Shown: one piece after another, positions 6,754 through 14,338 of the stretch | Position numbering within the stretch: position 1 is the first letter of the stretch | Layout: each line of letters opens with the position of its first letter | Assembly: GCF_000975115.1 (NCBI RefSeq) | Contig: NZ_BBRE01000001.1 | Span: forward strand, 1,382,288-1,446,287 | DNA length: 64,000 nucleotides | Direction of reading: 5' to 3' | Origin: Demequina oxidasica | GTDB lineage: Bacteria; Actinomycetota; Actinomycetes; Actinomycetales; Demequinaceae | Program-made: the position numbers and the translations under genes | Notes under the pieces: model-generated | The model's input: only the letters and a program-made list of their open reading frames with translations | The model's database searches: none | What the model was told of the DNA's origin: nothing

Positions 6754-7900
6754 ATCCGGAGTGGTCGCGCCGAGCGCCGGAGGCCGCGTGAACGGTGAAC
6801 GAGTGCGGCTCCGTGTAGCCCGCGCCCGCGAATGCTGCGGCGACCGCTGCGGAGATGGCATCGACGTCACCGTCGCGCACCAGGGCGACCATTGAGCCAC
6901 CAAAGCCACCACCGGTGAGCCGGGCGCCAATCGCGCCGTTCGCCATCGCGGTCTCGACTGCGAGGTCCATCTCCGGCACCGAGATCTCAAAATCGTCGCG
7001 CATCGAGGCGTGGCCCGCACACAGCAAGTCGCCGATCGCGAGGGGTCCCTTGGTGCGCAGCGCCTCGACGGTATCGAGCACTCGCTGGTTCTCCGTGATG
7101 ATGTGGCGACAGCGGCGGAAGGTCTCCTCATCGACGCGTCTCTGCAGCTCGGGTAAGTCGACCACGGACAGCTCGCTGAGCAACGCGACGCCCATCGCAG
7201 CGGCGCCCTTCTCACACGAGGCACGGCGGGAGGCGTACCCGCCGGTCGCATGAGCGTGCTCGACGCGGGTATCGACAATCAGCAACGCCAGGTGGTTCTC
7301 CTCGAGGTGCAGCGGCACCGTTTGGGCCTCCTCGGTCATGCAGTCCAGGAACACCGCGTGGTCCTGCTCGCCTAGCATCGAGGCTGCCTGATCCATGATT
7401 CCAGTGGGGGCGCCCACGGCGCTGTTCTCTGCGAGCCGACCCGCGCGAGCGAGCTCCATCGGCGCCAGGCCAAGGTCCCACAGGTCATTCAGTGCGACCG
7501 CGACGGAGCACTCGATCGCGGCGGAGGAGGACAGTCCCGCGCCGATCGGCACGTCCGAGTCGAGCTCTATGTTGAGACCCGTGACGCCGGACAAGTCGGC
7601 GCCCATCTCGCCCAAAGCCCACGCCACGCCAAGGACGTAGGCGGACCAGCCAGCCACGGCATCGGCCGCGAGGTCGTCGATGCTCAATTCGATCGCAGTG
7701 CCGTCGCCCGCAGTCGAGGTGACGCGCAGGATGCGGTCCTCGCGCGGAGTGACGGTGCACGTGGTGCGGCGGTCGATTGCGAGGGGAAGCACTAGTCCGC
7801 CGTTGTAGTCGGTGTGCTCGCCAATCAGGTTGACGCGGCCCGGGGCGGACCAGACGCCGCCAAGGGCGAGGTTCGGAGTGGCGGGTTCGGTGGCAGTCAT
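6740..7900 (-). CDS. galK: Galactokinase
   Basis: 386-aa GHMP kinase phosphorylating galactose at C1. The galactokinase signature GRVNLIGEHTDYNGG is at about residues 21-35, the ATP-binding PIGAGLSSSAAIE near residue 120, and the third GHMP motif GARLTGGGFGGS near residue 330. The ATG overlaps the galT stop (TGATG), indicating translational coupling. Odd: the final codons ACC ACT GCG TGA lie in a 17-bp repeat unit, giving the same -TTA tail as the unrelated ridA product. Confidence 0.96.
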   Translation of the reverse strand: MTATEPATPNLALGGVWSAPGRVNLIGEHTDYNGGLVLPLAIDRRTTCTVTPREDRILRVTSTAGDGTAIELSIDDLAADAVAGWSAYVLGVAWALGEMGADLSGVTGLNIELDSDVPIGAGLSSSAAIECSVAVALNDLWDLGLAPMELARAGRLAENSAVGAPTGIMDQAASMLGEQDHAVFLDCMTEEAQTVPLHLEENHLALLIVDTRVEHAHATGGYASRRASCEKGAAAMGVALLSELSVVDLPELQRRVDEETFRRCRHIITENQRVLDTVEALRTKGPLAIGDLLCAGHASMRDDFEISVPEMDLAVETAMANGAIGARLTGGGFGGSMVALVRDGDVDAISAAVAAAFAGAGYTEPHSFTVHAASGARRDHSGSTTA

Positions 7901-9087
7901 CAGGCGTCCTTCTGGGGGCTTGTGTTCGAAGATTGGGCGGCCGATGCATCGGCGCGGGCGATCGCTTCGCGCAGGTTCTCGGCGGCCACCTCGGGAGAGA
8001 CGTCGGCTATCCAGGCGCCCATGGCGGCCTCGGAGCCGGCGAGGAACTTGAGCTTGTCAGCCGCGCGACGCGGGCTCGTGACCTGGGCCATCAGTCGGAT
8101 GCCGTCGCCGCCCTCGAGTGGGGCTTGGTGCCACGCGCCGATGTACGGGGTGGGGGTGTCGTAGAGCGCGTCGACTCCACGCAGGAGGCGGGGGTAGAGC
8201 GAGGCGAGTTCGTCACGCTCCTCGAGCGAAGTGTGGGCGAAGTCGGGGACGTCGCGGTGAGGCAGGACGTGAATCTCCACGGGCCAGCGGGCCGCGAAGG
8301 GAACAAACGCGGTCCAGTACTCACCGGCGATCAGTACGCGACCGCCCTCGCGCTCGCGGTCGAGGATGTCCGACATGAGGGACTGGCCGTAGTCCGCAAC
8401 ACTGGCCTGTAGGCGCTGGGTGCGCGGCGTGACGTACGGGTACGAGTAGATCTGGCCGTGAGGGTGGTGAAGTGTGACGCCGATGGCCTCGCCCCTGTTC
8501 TCGAACGGGAACACCTGCTTGACTGCGGGAACCTTGGACAGCTCTGCGGTGCGGTGCGCCCAGGCCTCGATGACGGTGCGAGCGCGGAGATCGCCCAGTG
8601 ACGCGAACGAGCCATCGTGCTCGGGGGAGAAGCACACCACCTCGCAACGGCCCGCGGACTGGGCGGTGCGCTCAAGGCCAATCGCCGCGGTGAAGCCGAC
8701 GCCCTCGATGGTGGGCTGGGGGCCGAACGATGGCGACCGGTTTTCAAAGACGGCGACGTCGTAGTTGTCGGGGACCTCGGACGGGTTGGTGGGGGACTGT
8801 GGCGCCAGCGGGTCCAGGTGAGCCGGCGGCAGCATGACGCGGTTCTGACGGGCGGCTGCTACAGAAATCCACTCGCCGGTCAGGGGGTCCTGACGTGCGT
8901 TGGCTGTGGCGGGACGCGGGTCGAGGGTGCGGGAATCGGCCTTGCGAGCCGTCGGCAGCGTGGCGCCGCGGTCGTCGAAGTAGATGATCTCGCGGCCGTC
9001 CGCGAGGTGATCACGACTGACGCGGATCGCCTTATCGCGAGCTATTTCCTCGTTGCCTGGCTTCATTGCCTGTGACCCGGAACTCAT
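7900..9087 (-). CDS. galT: Galactose-1-phosphate uridylyltransferase
   Basis: 395-aa enzyme exchanging UDP between glucose and galactose-1-phosphate. The active-site HPHGQIY is near residue 208, with the nucleophilic second His; ENRSPSFG and FENRGEAIG segments are family-typical, as is the later IHVLPHRDVPD. The start at 9087 has AAGGG 6-7 nt upstream; an internal ATG at 9066 is an alternative. It is first in galT-galK-galE, downstream of a LacI-type operator at 9154-9167. Confidence 0.95.
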   Translation of the reverse strand: MSSGSQAMKPGNEEIARDKAIRVSRDHLADGREIIYFDDRGATLPTARKADSRTLDPRPATANARQDPLTGEWISVAAARQNRVMLPPAHLDPLAPQSPTNPSEVPDNYDVAVFENRSPSFGPQPTIEGVGFTAAIGLERTAQSAGRCEVVCFSPEHDGSFASLGDLRARTVIEAWAHRTAELSKVPAVKQVFPFENRGEAIGVTLHHPHGQIYSYPYVTPRTQRLQASVADYGQSLMSDILDREREGGRVLIAGEYWTAFVPFAARWPVEIHVLPHRDVPDFAHTSLEERDELASLYPRLLRGVDALYDTPTPYIGAWHQAPLEGGDGIRLMAQVTSPRRAADKLKFLAGSEAAMGAWIADVSPEVAAENLREAIARADASAAQSSNTSPQKDA

Positions 9088-9153
9088 TGGTGCCCTTCAT
9101 CGGAGACTGTGACCGCGCACAGCCCAACTCTTCACCGCGCCATTGCAACACGA

Positions 9154-9167
9154 TGTTAACGTGAACA
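9154..9167 (-). promoter_or_regulatory. Putative operator upstream of galT
   Basis: TGTTAACGTGAACA is a near-perfect palindrome with a central ACGT, 67 nt upstream of the galT start. It differs by one base from TGTGAACGTGAACA in the chvE promoter (39372-39385). The form is typical of LacI-family sites. The regulator itself is not next to the gal genes. Confidence 0.5.
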
Positions 9168-9301
9168 ATAGCCGATGCGGGCGCTCGCGGCAATTGTTGG
9201 GACGCCTCCCCAGGAAACTGCCCGGGTGGAGCCGGACCCCTCCGCGTCCGCGCGGCGGGAGCGACATGAGGGGGAAATGTGCGCCCGACGGAGTGGCGCC
9301 C

Positions 9302-10072
9302 TTACGGCAAACGGAGTCTGGTGACGCGCTCGAGTTCGGCTACCAGGGCCGCGCGAGCCTCGGCGTCCTGGGTGATGGGGTTTGGTTCGAGAACTTCGCG
9401 GCGCTTCACGTATTGACCCGTAGTGGTGGCTACTGCCTCGTGTGATGTTGCGAGCCACACCTGACTTTCGGCGCCGTCTTCGACCGAGTCCCATGCGTCG
9501 GGGCCTCCGAGTTGAGTCCTGATCCAACCGGGGTCAACGACGTTGATGACGGACTCGGGGTGACGGGCGGCGAGCTCAAGGCTCAGCATCGAGTCATGCA
9601 GTTTGGAGTCGGAATATGCCTGCATGCTGTCCCAGTCCCGACTATTCCATTGCAGGTCGTCAGCCGCCCAATGGCCGTTGGCCTCCAGCCCGGAAGTCAG
9701 GTAGACCATCCGTGGAGCGAGCGGCATCAGACAGGTGAGGATGTAGGGCGCGACCACGTTGATCTGGAAAATGCGCTCTAGGCCGTCGACAGTTTCGGTG
9801 CGGTCACCGTTGCCGCCGCCCACCCCGGCGTTGTGAATGATGACGTCGAACGGACCGGCCGCCTGGGCCGCCGCTGCGAGGGCGCGTGTTGAGCACATGT
9901 CCGCCAGTTCACCTGCCACGACGGCGCTAGCCGTAGGGTTCGCAGCCAGTGCGGTGGAGGCTCGTCGTGCGTTGCGTGCATGCAGCACCACCTCGTGTCC
10001 CGCCGCGAGGAGTTGCCGCGCGCACTCGGCACCAATTCCTTGGGCAGATCCGGTGATGAAGATGCGTGACAT
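9302..10072 (-). CDS. SDR family oxidoreductase
   Basis: 256-aa short-chain dehydrogenase. N-terminal TGSAQGIG is the cofactor motif (residues 7-14), HNAGVGGG replaces the usual NNAG, MVYLTSGLEA holds the catalytic Ser, and the YSDSK motif gives Tyr and Lys. The PGWIRTQLGG segment follows. Start at the ATG at 10072, preceded by GAGAGG; the frame extends upstream to 10309 without SDR character. The nearest relatives in style are retinol-dehydrogenase-like actinobacterial SDRs; substrate unknown. Confidence 0.88.
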   Translation of the reverse strand: MSRIFITGSAQGIGAECARQLLAAGHEVVLHARNARRASTALAANPTASAVVAGELADMCSTRALAAAAQAAGPFDVIIHNAGVGGGNGDRTETVDGLERIFQINVVAPYILTCLMPLAPRMVYLTSGLEANGHWAADDLQWNSRDWDSMQAYSDSKLHDSMLSLELAARHPESVINVVDPGWIRTQLGGPDAWDSVEDGAESQVWLATSHEAVATTTGQYVKRREVLEPNPITQDAEARAALVAELERVTRLRLP

Positions 10073-10101
10073 GGGGACCTCTCGCGGCAAAATTGAGTAG
10101 G

Positions 10102-10119
10102 TCGAATCAATTCGATTCG
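10102..10119 (-). promoter_or_regulatory. Palindrome upstream of SDR gene
   Basis: TCGAATCAATTCGA (10102-10115) is two perfect 6-bp arms around CA, and CGAATC/GATTCG (10103-10119) overlaps it. It lies about 30 nt upstream of the SDR start at 10072, a suitable place for a repressor site. No regulator gene is adjacent. Confidence 0.35.
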
Positions 10120-10338
10120 CCGGGATGAGTCTATGCCCGCGCCTCGTGTTAACCCAAGCCGCGACGGAGCCTCTTCTGATGGTGAAACCCGGGCTCGGTA
10201 AGACGAATGGTGAGGCCGCGTCACGGGCAGAGTGGTGACTACTGGCGAGTGTTGGGTTGAGCACGAATGGTGCCCTATTCTGAACGGAGTCCCGCGCGGC
10301 CCGAGCCATCGCTGTGCGCCTGAACGATGGAGGAGCTT

Positions 10339-10839
10339 ATGTCAGTTGCTGATCAGCTAGTAGAGAACAACCGTGCGTACGCCGAGGGTTTCACGCCGGA
10401 TCTCCCGCTGCCCCCCAAGCTCAAGCTCGCGGTGGTGTCTTGCATGGACTCCCGCTTAGACACCTTTGCCATGCTCGGACTCGACCTTGGCGATGCGCAC
10501 ATTGTCCGCAATGCAGGGGGAGTGGTGACGGACGACGTGATCCGCTCCTTGGTCATCTCGCAGCGCAAGCTCGGCACCCGCGAGATCGTCTTGGTTCACC
10601 ACACGGATTGTGGCGCACTCACGTTCACCGACGACGAGCTGCGCAACCAGCTTCTGGACGAGACTGGACTCAAGCCCACCTGGAGTCCCGAGAGCTTCCG
10701 CGACCTAGACGCGGACCTTCGCCAGTCCATTGAGCGCGTGCGTCGCAACCCTTTCCTCGTGGATGCTACGCAGGTACGCGGATTCGTTTTTGACGTGCAC
10801 TCGGGAGAACTGCGTGAGGTTACTTCGCCCTCCGCGTAG
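10339..10839 (+). CDS. Beta-carbonic anhydrase
   Basis: 166-aa beta-class carbonic anhydrase (CO2 + H2O to bicarbonate). Zinc ligands are C35 in CMDSR, H88 and C91 in HHTDCG; D37 and R39 form the usual Asp/Arg dyad; RNAGG follows at residues 57-61. The length matches the short actinobacterial subclass (about 165 aa). The start at 10339 has GGAGGAG a few bases upstream, which decides against the ATG at 10327. A stand-alone gene. Confidence 0.93.
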   Translation: MSVADQLVENNRAYAEGFTPDLPLPPKLKLAVVSCMDSRLDTFAMLGLDLGDAHIVRNAGGVVTDDVIRSLVISQRKLGTREIVLVHHTDCGALTFTDDELRNQLLDETGLKPTWSPESFRDLDADLRQSIERVRRNPFLVDATQVRGFVFDVHSGELREVTSPSA

Positions 10840-10943
10840 CGCAAACTCTGGTCCAACGTCGATTCTCGGCGTAGCCTAGAAAGCCACATAGAGCGTGGGA
10901 GCGAATGGAAGCCCATGCTCCGAGGGACGACGGAGGTGTGAGC

Positions 10944-11204
10944 ATGTGGTGGAAGTTCTTTACTGCGGTCCGCACGGGCCAATACAAATTGGCGCCGATG
11001 ACGTGGCTGGCTTTTGCTGGCACGATTGTCTACACGCTGTGGCCACTCGATTTCATCCCCGATTTCATCCTCGGCCCCGTGGGTCTCATTGACGACCTCG
11101 GCATGTGGGGCGTGATGGCGATGCTCGCCACGCGTGAGAAGCAGAAGTGGGAAGCGCAGTTGGCCTACGACGGGGTCATTATTGACGCCGAGCCGGTTCG
11201 CTGA
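10944..11204 (+). CDS. YkvA/DUF1232 family membrane protein
   Basis: 86-aa protein of the DUF1232 (YkvA) family, recognised by the hallmark DFIPDFILGPVGLIDDLG. One or two hydrophobic segments flank it (WLAFAGTIVYTLWPLDF and MWGVMAMLA). GGAGG lies 7 nt before the ATG. Function unknown. Its last 40 nt overlap the 3' end of the convergent Pr6Pr gene at 11165. Confidence 0.85.
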   Translation: MWWKFFTAVRTGQYKLAPMTWLAFAGTIVYTLWPLDFIPDFILGPVGLIDDLGMWGVMAMLATREKQKWEAQLAYDGVIIDAEPVR

Positions 11205-11869
11205 CCCCTGGGATTACTCGCAGCACCTGAGCTGCCAGAACCACCCTCGTCCCAACGGCGCCAACGCCGAATTCTCATCGCCCCTGCTGATGCTGCGAAC
11301 AGGATCGCGTAGTTCCAGGCCAGACCGCCAGCGATTGCCGCTGCGCCCAACGCCGTGTCCAAGTACTCGTACACGGCTGGTTGACCCTGCCACGACCTAA
11401 GCACTGCGATGCATACCCACACCGTCGCATACGTCGTCATCCACCACACGTGGCGCCAGGGCAGCGGTCGCCGAGGTCCCACGAGCAACTGCTCGGCGAC
11501 GGCGTACATCGGCGTGACGAGGTGCGAGATGACCATCACATAGATGAGTTGTGGCCCGTCTTGGAGACCCAGGGGCGCGATGGCAATCCAATAGATCGCG
11601 CCAATCGTGACCAGGTTGGCGGCGGTAAAAGCGCGGCCGTATTCCAGCCAGTGCGGGCTTGCAACACCGTGGCGCTGTCGGCGCAGCGCGTAGAAGACCA
11701 GCGCTCCCCAGGTAGCCATGGCAATCACGTTCGCCTGGAACGTGAAGTACGTGGCGATCTCGGAGAACGACGACGGCACCCGCCCAGAGGTATCCGTCAG
11801 GGTCGCCAATAGTGCGGAGGCAATCAGCCCCATCATGGTCAGGCGGGAGGCAAGGACGGCTTTGTTCAC
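11165..11869 (-). CDS. Pr6Pr family membrane protein, copy 1
   Basis: 234-aa integral membrane protein with about six hydrophobic segments, resembling the Pr6Pr family (related to the FAR-17a/AIG1 fold; function unknown). Family features include a first helix followed by a TYFTFQANVI-type motif, IYWIAIAPLG, a central H-rich helix and GPRRPLPWRHVWWM. It is the most divergent of three paralogues here (others at 17232 and 20415): the others have YPALW/WVPYPFLNP motifs that are lost in this copy, which instead has a Ser/Gly-rich charged tail. The 3' end is antisense to the YkvA gene. Confidence 0.72.
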   Translation of the reverse strand: MNKAVLASRLTMMGLIASALLATLTDTSGRVPSSFSEIATYFTFQANVIAMATWGALVFYALRRQRHGVASPHWLEYGRAFTAANLVTIGAIYWIAIAPLGLQDGPQLIYVMVISHLVTPMYAVAEQLLVGPRRPLPWRHVWWMTTYATVWVCIAVLRSWQGQPAVYEYLDTALGAAAIAGGLAWNYAILFAASAGAMRIRRWRRWDEGGSGSSGAASNPRGQRTGSASIMTPS

Positions 11870-11922
11870 TGGCTCAGACTATGGGGTGGCGAGGGTTCCT
11901 CCCCTCGCGTAGCGTCGGAACC

Positions 11923-12651
11923 ATGAGTACAGATACAGATTTCACCGACCTCAAAGCGTGTTTTGTGAATTGCACGCTCAAACCCAGTCCCGAGCTCAGC
12001 CACACTCAGGGGCTGATGGACAACTCGATCGCCATCATGCGTGAGCACGGAGTGGAGGTGGACGTGGTCCGCGCCGTGGACTGCGATTTGGCTCCGGGCG
12101 TCTACCCGGATATGCGCGAGGACGTTCCCGGCGGTGGCCAGGCGAGCGACGGGTGGCCGGATCTGAAGCATCGGATCCTTGACGCCGACATCCTGGTGAT
12201 CGGCACCCCGATTTGGTTGGGCGACAAGTCGTCGGTGGCAACACGAGTGATTGAGCGTCTCTACGCACTGTCGGGACAGACGAATGACCGCGGCCAGTTT
12301 CTCTATTACGGGCGCACGGCAGGCGTCCTTGTCACCGGCAACGAAGACGGCATCAAGCACGTAGCAATGAACGTCCTGTACTCGCTGCAGCATCTGGGCT
12401 ACACGATTCCACCCAACGCCGATGCTGGTTGGATTGGGCCCGTGGGGCCGGGGCCGTCCTACCTGGACGAGGGCAGCGGCGGACCCGAGACCGACTTCAC
12501 CCGCCGCAACACCACCTTCATGACGTGGAACTTGATGCACGCGGCGCGGTGGCTCAAGGACTCTGGGGGGTATCCCAGCGGAGGCAACTCCAGCGAGGAA
12601 TGGAGCGATGGCGCTCGCTTCGACCATCCCAACCCTGAGTACAGGGCGTAG
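11923..12651 (+). CDS. NADPH-dependent FMN reductase / flavodoxin-fold protein
   Basis: 242-aa flavoprotein-like sequence. It opens with a strand-loop (LKACFVNCTLKPSPELSHTQ) typical of NADPH-dependent FMN reductases, followed by DADILVIGTPIWLGDKSS, the second FMN-contact region, and TAGVLVTGNEDGIKH, the third. The C-terminal 60 residues are longer than in simple FMN reductases and match the actinobacterial NAD(P)H oxidoreductase type. It is followed 4 nt later by a GyrI-like gene. Confidence 0.85.
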   Translation: MSTDTDFTDLKACFVNCTLKPSPELSHTQGLMDNSIAIMREHGVEVDVVRAVDCDLAPGVYPDMREDVPGGGQASDGWPDLKHRILDADILVIGTPIWLGDKSSVATRVIERLYALSGQTNDRGQFLYYGRTAGVLVTGNEDGIKHVAMNVLYSLQHLGYTIPPNADAGWIGPVGPGPSYLDEGSGGPETDFTRRNTTFMTWNLMHAARWLKDSGGYPSGGNSSEEWSDGARFDHPNPEYRA

Positions 12652-12655
12652 CCAA

Positions 12656-13153
12656 GTGTCGAACGCAACCTACCGCGTGGAAAACCGCGAACCCGTGACC
12701 TATGTGGCGCTGCCCGTGACGGTGACGATGCACGACATTGGCGAGCGAATCGGCGCAGCTTATACACAACTCGATGTCTACCTGGCCGCACGTGGCATCA
12801 ACCCCAGCGGGCCGTCGCTCGTGAGGTACCGCAAGCTCGACATGCGGGGCCCGTTCACCATCGAGGTGGGCTGGGTGATCCCGGAGAACACCTGGATCGA
12901 CCTGCCCTACGTCGCAGATGTTCTACCCGCTGGGCGCTACGCCGTGGGGTCATTCGAAGGTCCCTACGCGCATCTGGAGGAAGTGACGCGCGAAACCTTG
13001 ATGTGGGCGGATCTGAAGGACCTCAACTTTGACGTCGAGCCCGGCGTCGACGGCAAGTGGGCATCGCGCGTGGAGCTCTACCTAGACGATCCGCGCGAGG
13101 GCGAGGAGGGGCTTGAGGGTCCCGTAGAGGTAGCCATCCTGACGCTTGAGTAG
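12656..13153 (+). CDS. GyrI-like / effector-binding domain protein
   Basis: 165-aa protein resembling the stand-alone AraC effector-binding (GyrI-like, SOUL-related) fold: an N-terminal strand with YVALPVTVT, a helix, then an FTIEVGWVIPENT strand, the LPAGRYAVGSFEGPYAHLEE centre and a C-terminal strand. The fold usually binds small hydrophobic ligands; no DNA-binding domain is present. The GTG at 12656 fits the end of the preceding gene; an ATG at 12608 would overlap it. Its stop lies in a terminator hairpin. Confidence 0.75.
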   Translation: MSNATYRVENREPVTYVALPVTVTMHDIGERIGAAYTQLDVYLAARGINPSGPSLVRYRKLDMRGPFTIEVGWVIPENTWIDLPYVADVLPAGRYAVGSFEGPYAHLEEVTRETLMWADLKDLNFDVEPGVDGKWASRVELYLDDPREGEEGLEGPVEVAILTLE

Positions 13154-13182
13154 CACGCCCCGGTCAGGGCGCGCTACTCAAG
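13145..13182. terminator. Bidirectional terminator hairpin
   Basis: A 16-bp stem with one mismatch (arms 13145-13160 and 13167-13182, starting CTTGAGTAGC) and a 6-nt loop lies between convergent genes ending at 13153 and 13190. The stem includes the stop codon of the left gene. Confidence 0.75.
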
Positions 13183-13189
13183 CTCGGTG

Positions 13190-13732
13190 TTACGAGTCGA
13201 GCCAGCTCTGCATGGTCGCAATCTCTTCTGACTGGGCCGCAGACATCTCGCGTTCCAGTTCCACCATGAAGTCTGAACCACCCTTCGCTGCGGCGTTGTC
13301 GGCCATCATCACGCCGTGTTCATGGTGAGAGATCATGGCTGCGAGGAAGGCGTCTTCGCGTTCGCCGGGCGTGAGCGCCGCAATGTCCTCAGTTGATGCG
13401 TCGACGACTGGCGCGTCGTTGGGGACGGCAGCATCCTGTGCAGTGAGCCATTCGGCCATGGCGACGTTCTCAGAGCGCTGTGACTTGATGATGTTGTGCG
13501 CAAGTTCCGCGACCTCGTCGCGCACACCCTCGGACTCAAGAAGAGCCTCCGATATGGCGATGGCATCCGCGTGGTGGGGGATCATCATCTGTGCGAAGGC
13601 CACATCCGTTTGGTTGGATCCGGAATCAGTAGTTGGTGCCAGGCCGGTGGGACTCTCCGCGGCGCTGGCGCAACCGGAGATGAAGAGGGCGGTGGCGACG
13701 CAGAGCGCCGCGAACTGGGTGGGACGATTCAT
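13190..13732 (-). CDS. DUF305 lipoprotein
   Basis: 180-aa DUF305 protein with an N-terminal lipoprotein signal (lipobox FISGC, C21), so it is probably anchored outside the cell. The domain is a ferritin-like helical repeat: MMIPHHADAI near residue 50 and MISHHEHGV near residue 135 are the two His-rich helices typical of the family. DUF305 proteins are often linked to copper or other metals, which is knowledge of the family rather than evidence here. The next gene upstream is a small His-rich membrane protein, which supports a metal link. Confidence 0.88.
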   Translation of the reverse strand: MNRPTQFAALCVATALFISGCASAAESPTGLAPTTDSGSNQTDVAFAQMMIPHHADAIAISEALLESEGVRDEVAELAHNIIKSQRSENVAMAEWLTAQDAAVPNDAPVVDASTEDIAALTPGEREDAFLAAMISHHEHGVMMADNAAAKGGSDFMVELEREMSAAQSEEIATMQSWLDS

Positions 13733-13825
13733 GAGAGTTGTCTTTCGGTTCAGTTGAGGAAGAGGGGGGAGTGCACGCAATACGGCGTGCTAGGTCTAGG
13801 CGTCGTAACGCCACTGACTCCCGGC

Positions 13826-14272
13826 CTAGGTTCGACTGATTCCGAGTACGTGAAGGTGAGGGCGGGTAGGAGGCCAGACCGAGGAGCAGACCACGTGCAT
13901 AGTGCGTTGGCTCATGGCGATCACGCGAGTAAGCCTTGGCGCCCTAATGGTGCCCGCTAGAGCAATGATCGCAATCGCGAGCATCAGGCACGCCATCGCA
14001 AGGTCAGAGGGAGATCCGCACATCGAGTCGCAGGCACCTTGAATGGACTCAAACGGTGCCGCAAGCGCGGGCGAGCCCGATCCGTGGTCCGCACCGTGCC
14101 CGTGAGCGTCAGCTACTGCGTGCTCAGGGGTCGTCATGCCCGCGGGGTCGGCGATCGAATGGTGCGAGGTTCCGTACCCGACCGCGACAAGTAGCGCGGC
14201 GGCGATCAGCATCGCCACGTGGGCGCGCGAGTGTGCCTTCAGGCTCTTGCGCATGCGTGAGACGATCTTCAC
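13826..14272 (-). CDS. Small His-rich membrane protein, DUF6153-like
   Basis: 148-aa protein with an N-terminal hydrophobic segment (about 20-36), a His-rich outer loop (HAVADAHGHGADHG), two Cys in a CDSMC motif and a second membrane segment near residue 95. This layout resembles the actinobacterial DUF6153 family, often found next to DUF305. The start is GTG at 14272; an ATG at 14254 is an alternative. It lies 93 nt upstream of the DUF305 gene on the same strand. Confidence 0.65.
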   Translation of the reverse strand: MKIVSRMRKSLKAHSRAHVAMLIAAALLVAVGYGTSHHSIADPAGMTTPEHAVADAHGHGADHGSGSPALAAPFESIQGACDSMCGSPSDLAMACLMLAIAIIALAGTIRAPRLTRVIAMSQRTMHVVCSSVWPPTRPHLHVLGISRT

Positions 14273-14338
14273 AGTGGCCCAATTTTACAGTTCATTGGGA
14301 GGTGTCGTGGCCCCACGGACCGTTGGCCATGCACCAAT

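Noticed and set aside
7939..7960. CCGATGCATCGGC palindrome as a regulatory site
   Set aside because: It lies inside the galT coding frame (Ala-Asp-Ala codons) and is likely a codon-use coincidence.
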